NCBI GenBank assembly: GCA_036844705.1
Contig: DAIUFH010000112.1
Location: 1 to 5,022 of the forward strand
Direction: 5' to 3'
Length of the DNA: 5,022 bases
Source of the DNA: DAIUFH01 sp036844705
GTDB lineage: Bacteria > Bacillota > Clostridia > Tissierellales > Tissierellaceae
Part shown: piece after piece, positions 4,926 to 5,022 of the stretch
Numbering within the stretch: the stretch's first letter is position 1
Layout of the letters: each line of letters starts with the position of its first letter
Notes under the pieces: model-generated
The model's input: the letters and a program-made list of their open reading frames with translations, nothing else
Databases searched by the model: none
What the model was told of the DNA's origin: nothing
Position numbers and translations under genes: made by a program

Positions 4926-5022
4926 TAAACAAAATCGTCCTCCTTAAACTTTAACCTATTAAGTATATCCTTATTGACATAAAATAGCAAGGCAAAAATT
5001 TCTATATCAGCATCAAATATTA
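4925..5022 (-). CDS. Possible 3' end of an upstream gene (unknown product)
   Basis: One minus-strand frame stays open from the window edge for 31 codons and ends with TAA at 4925-4927, whose last A is the A of the helicase ATG (TAATG). The other two minus frames are closed at once. The translation (IFDADIEIFALL, then YVNKDILNRLKFKEDDFV) looks protein-like, but I do not recognise it. TAATG junctions are typical of coupled genes in operons, and coupling would explain the long Shine-Dalgarno spacing of the helicase gene. By chance, an open run of this length in such AT-rich DNA is uncommon but not rare, so this is tentative. Confidence 0.4.
   Translation of the reverse strand, partial: IFDADIEIFALLFYVNKDILNRLKFKEDDFV
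4962..4990 (-). promoter_or_regulatory. Possible sigma-A promoter of the helicase gene
   Basis: TTGCTA (4985-4990) and TATACT (4962-4967) on the minus strand are 17 bases apart, matching 4/6 and 5/6 of the consensus. The transcript would start near 4955 and carry a leader of about 30 bases with the AAGGAGG. It would lie inside the possible upstream reading frame, so the two readings compete, though an internal promoter is possible. Confidence 0.42.

Noticed and set aside
4974..4979. TTGACA on the plus strand as a promoter -35
   Set aside because: No -10-like hexamer stands 16-18 bases downstream on the plus strand, and no plus-strand gene follows in the window.

Overview
The window looks like chromosomal DNA of a low-GC, probably anaerobic member of the Clostridia (Firmicutes). 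The evidence is strong AT richness, AGGAGG-type ribosome binding sites, TTG and GTG starts, the atpI-B-E-F-H-A gene order, and protein sequences that read as clostridial. Every supportable gene lies on the minus strand, so transcription runs from high to low coordinates. No mobile element, RNA gene or CRISPR array was seen, and no stretch over 300 bases lacks a gene.

Right part (about 5022-3215): a DEAD-box RNA helicase of the DeaD/CsdA type with a C-terminal DbpA-like RNA-binding domain. Its ATG overlaps, as TAATG, the stop of an open frame that enters from the window edge and may be the tail of an upstream gene. A possible sigma-A promoter lies inside that frame. Two intrinsic terminators in tandem close the helicase unit.

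Middle (about 3185-2797): a small Phd/YefM-type antitoxin gene with a good extended -10 promoter. An imperfect palindrome overlaps the promoter and could be an operator. No toxin gene is present on either side. A 34-base perfect palindrome at its stop codon looks like a terminator.

Left part (2740-1): the F1Fo ATP synthase operon, atpI, atpB (a), atpE (c), atpF (b), atpH (delta) and the start of atpA (alpha, cut by the window edge). AtpB, AtpE and AtpF form the membrane ion motor and stator base, AtpH joins the stator to F1, AtpA belongs to the catalytic head, and AtpI helps assemble the c-ring. The c subunit carries most of the Na+-coordination signature (Gln33, Glu66, Thr67), so a sodium-driven enzyme is plausible.

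The start signals in the operon differ by gene: GTG for a, ATG with a doubled Shine-Dalgarno for c, and TTG for b. A perfect 12-bp hairpin separates c from b. This fits tuning toward an excess of c subunit. The delta subunit appears about 18 residues short in the middle.

I did not find a wholly new system. The most interesting points are the orphan antitoxin with its promoter/operator directly upstream of the ATP synthase operon, the atpE-atpF hairpin, and the shortened delta subunit.
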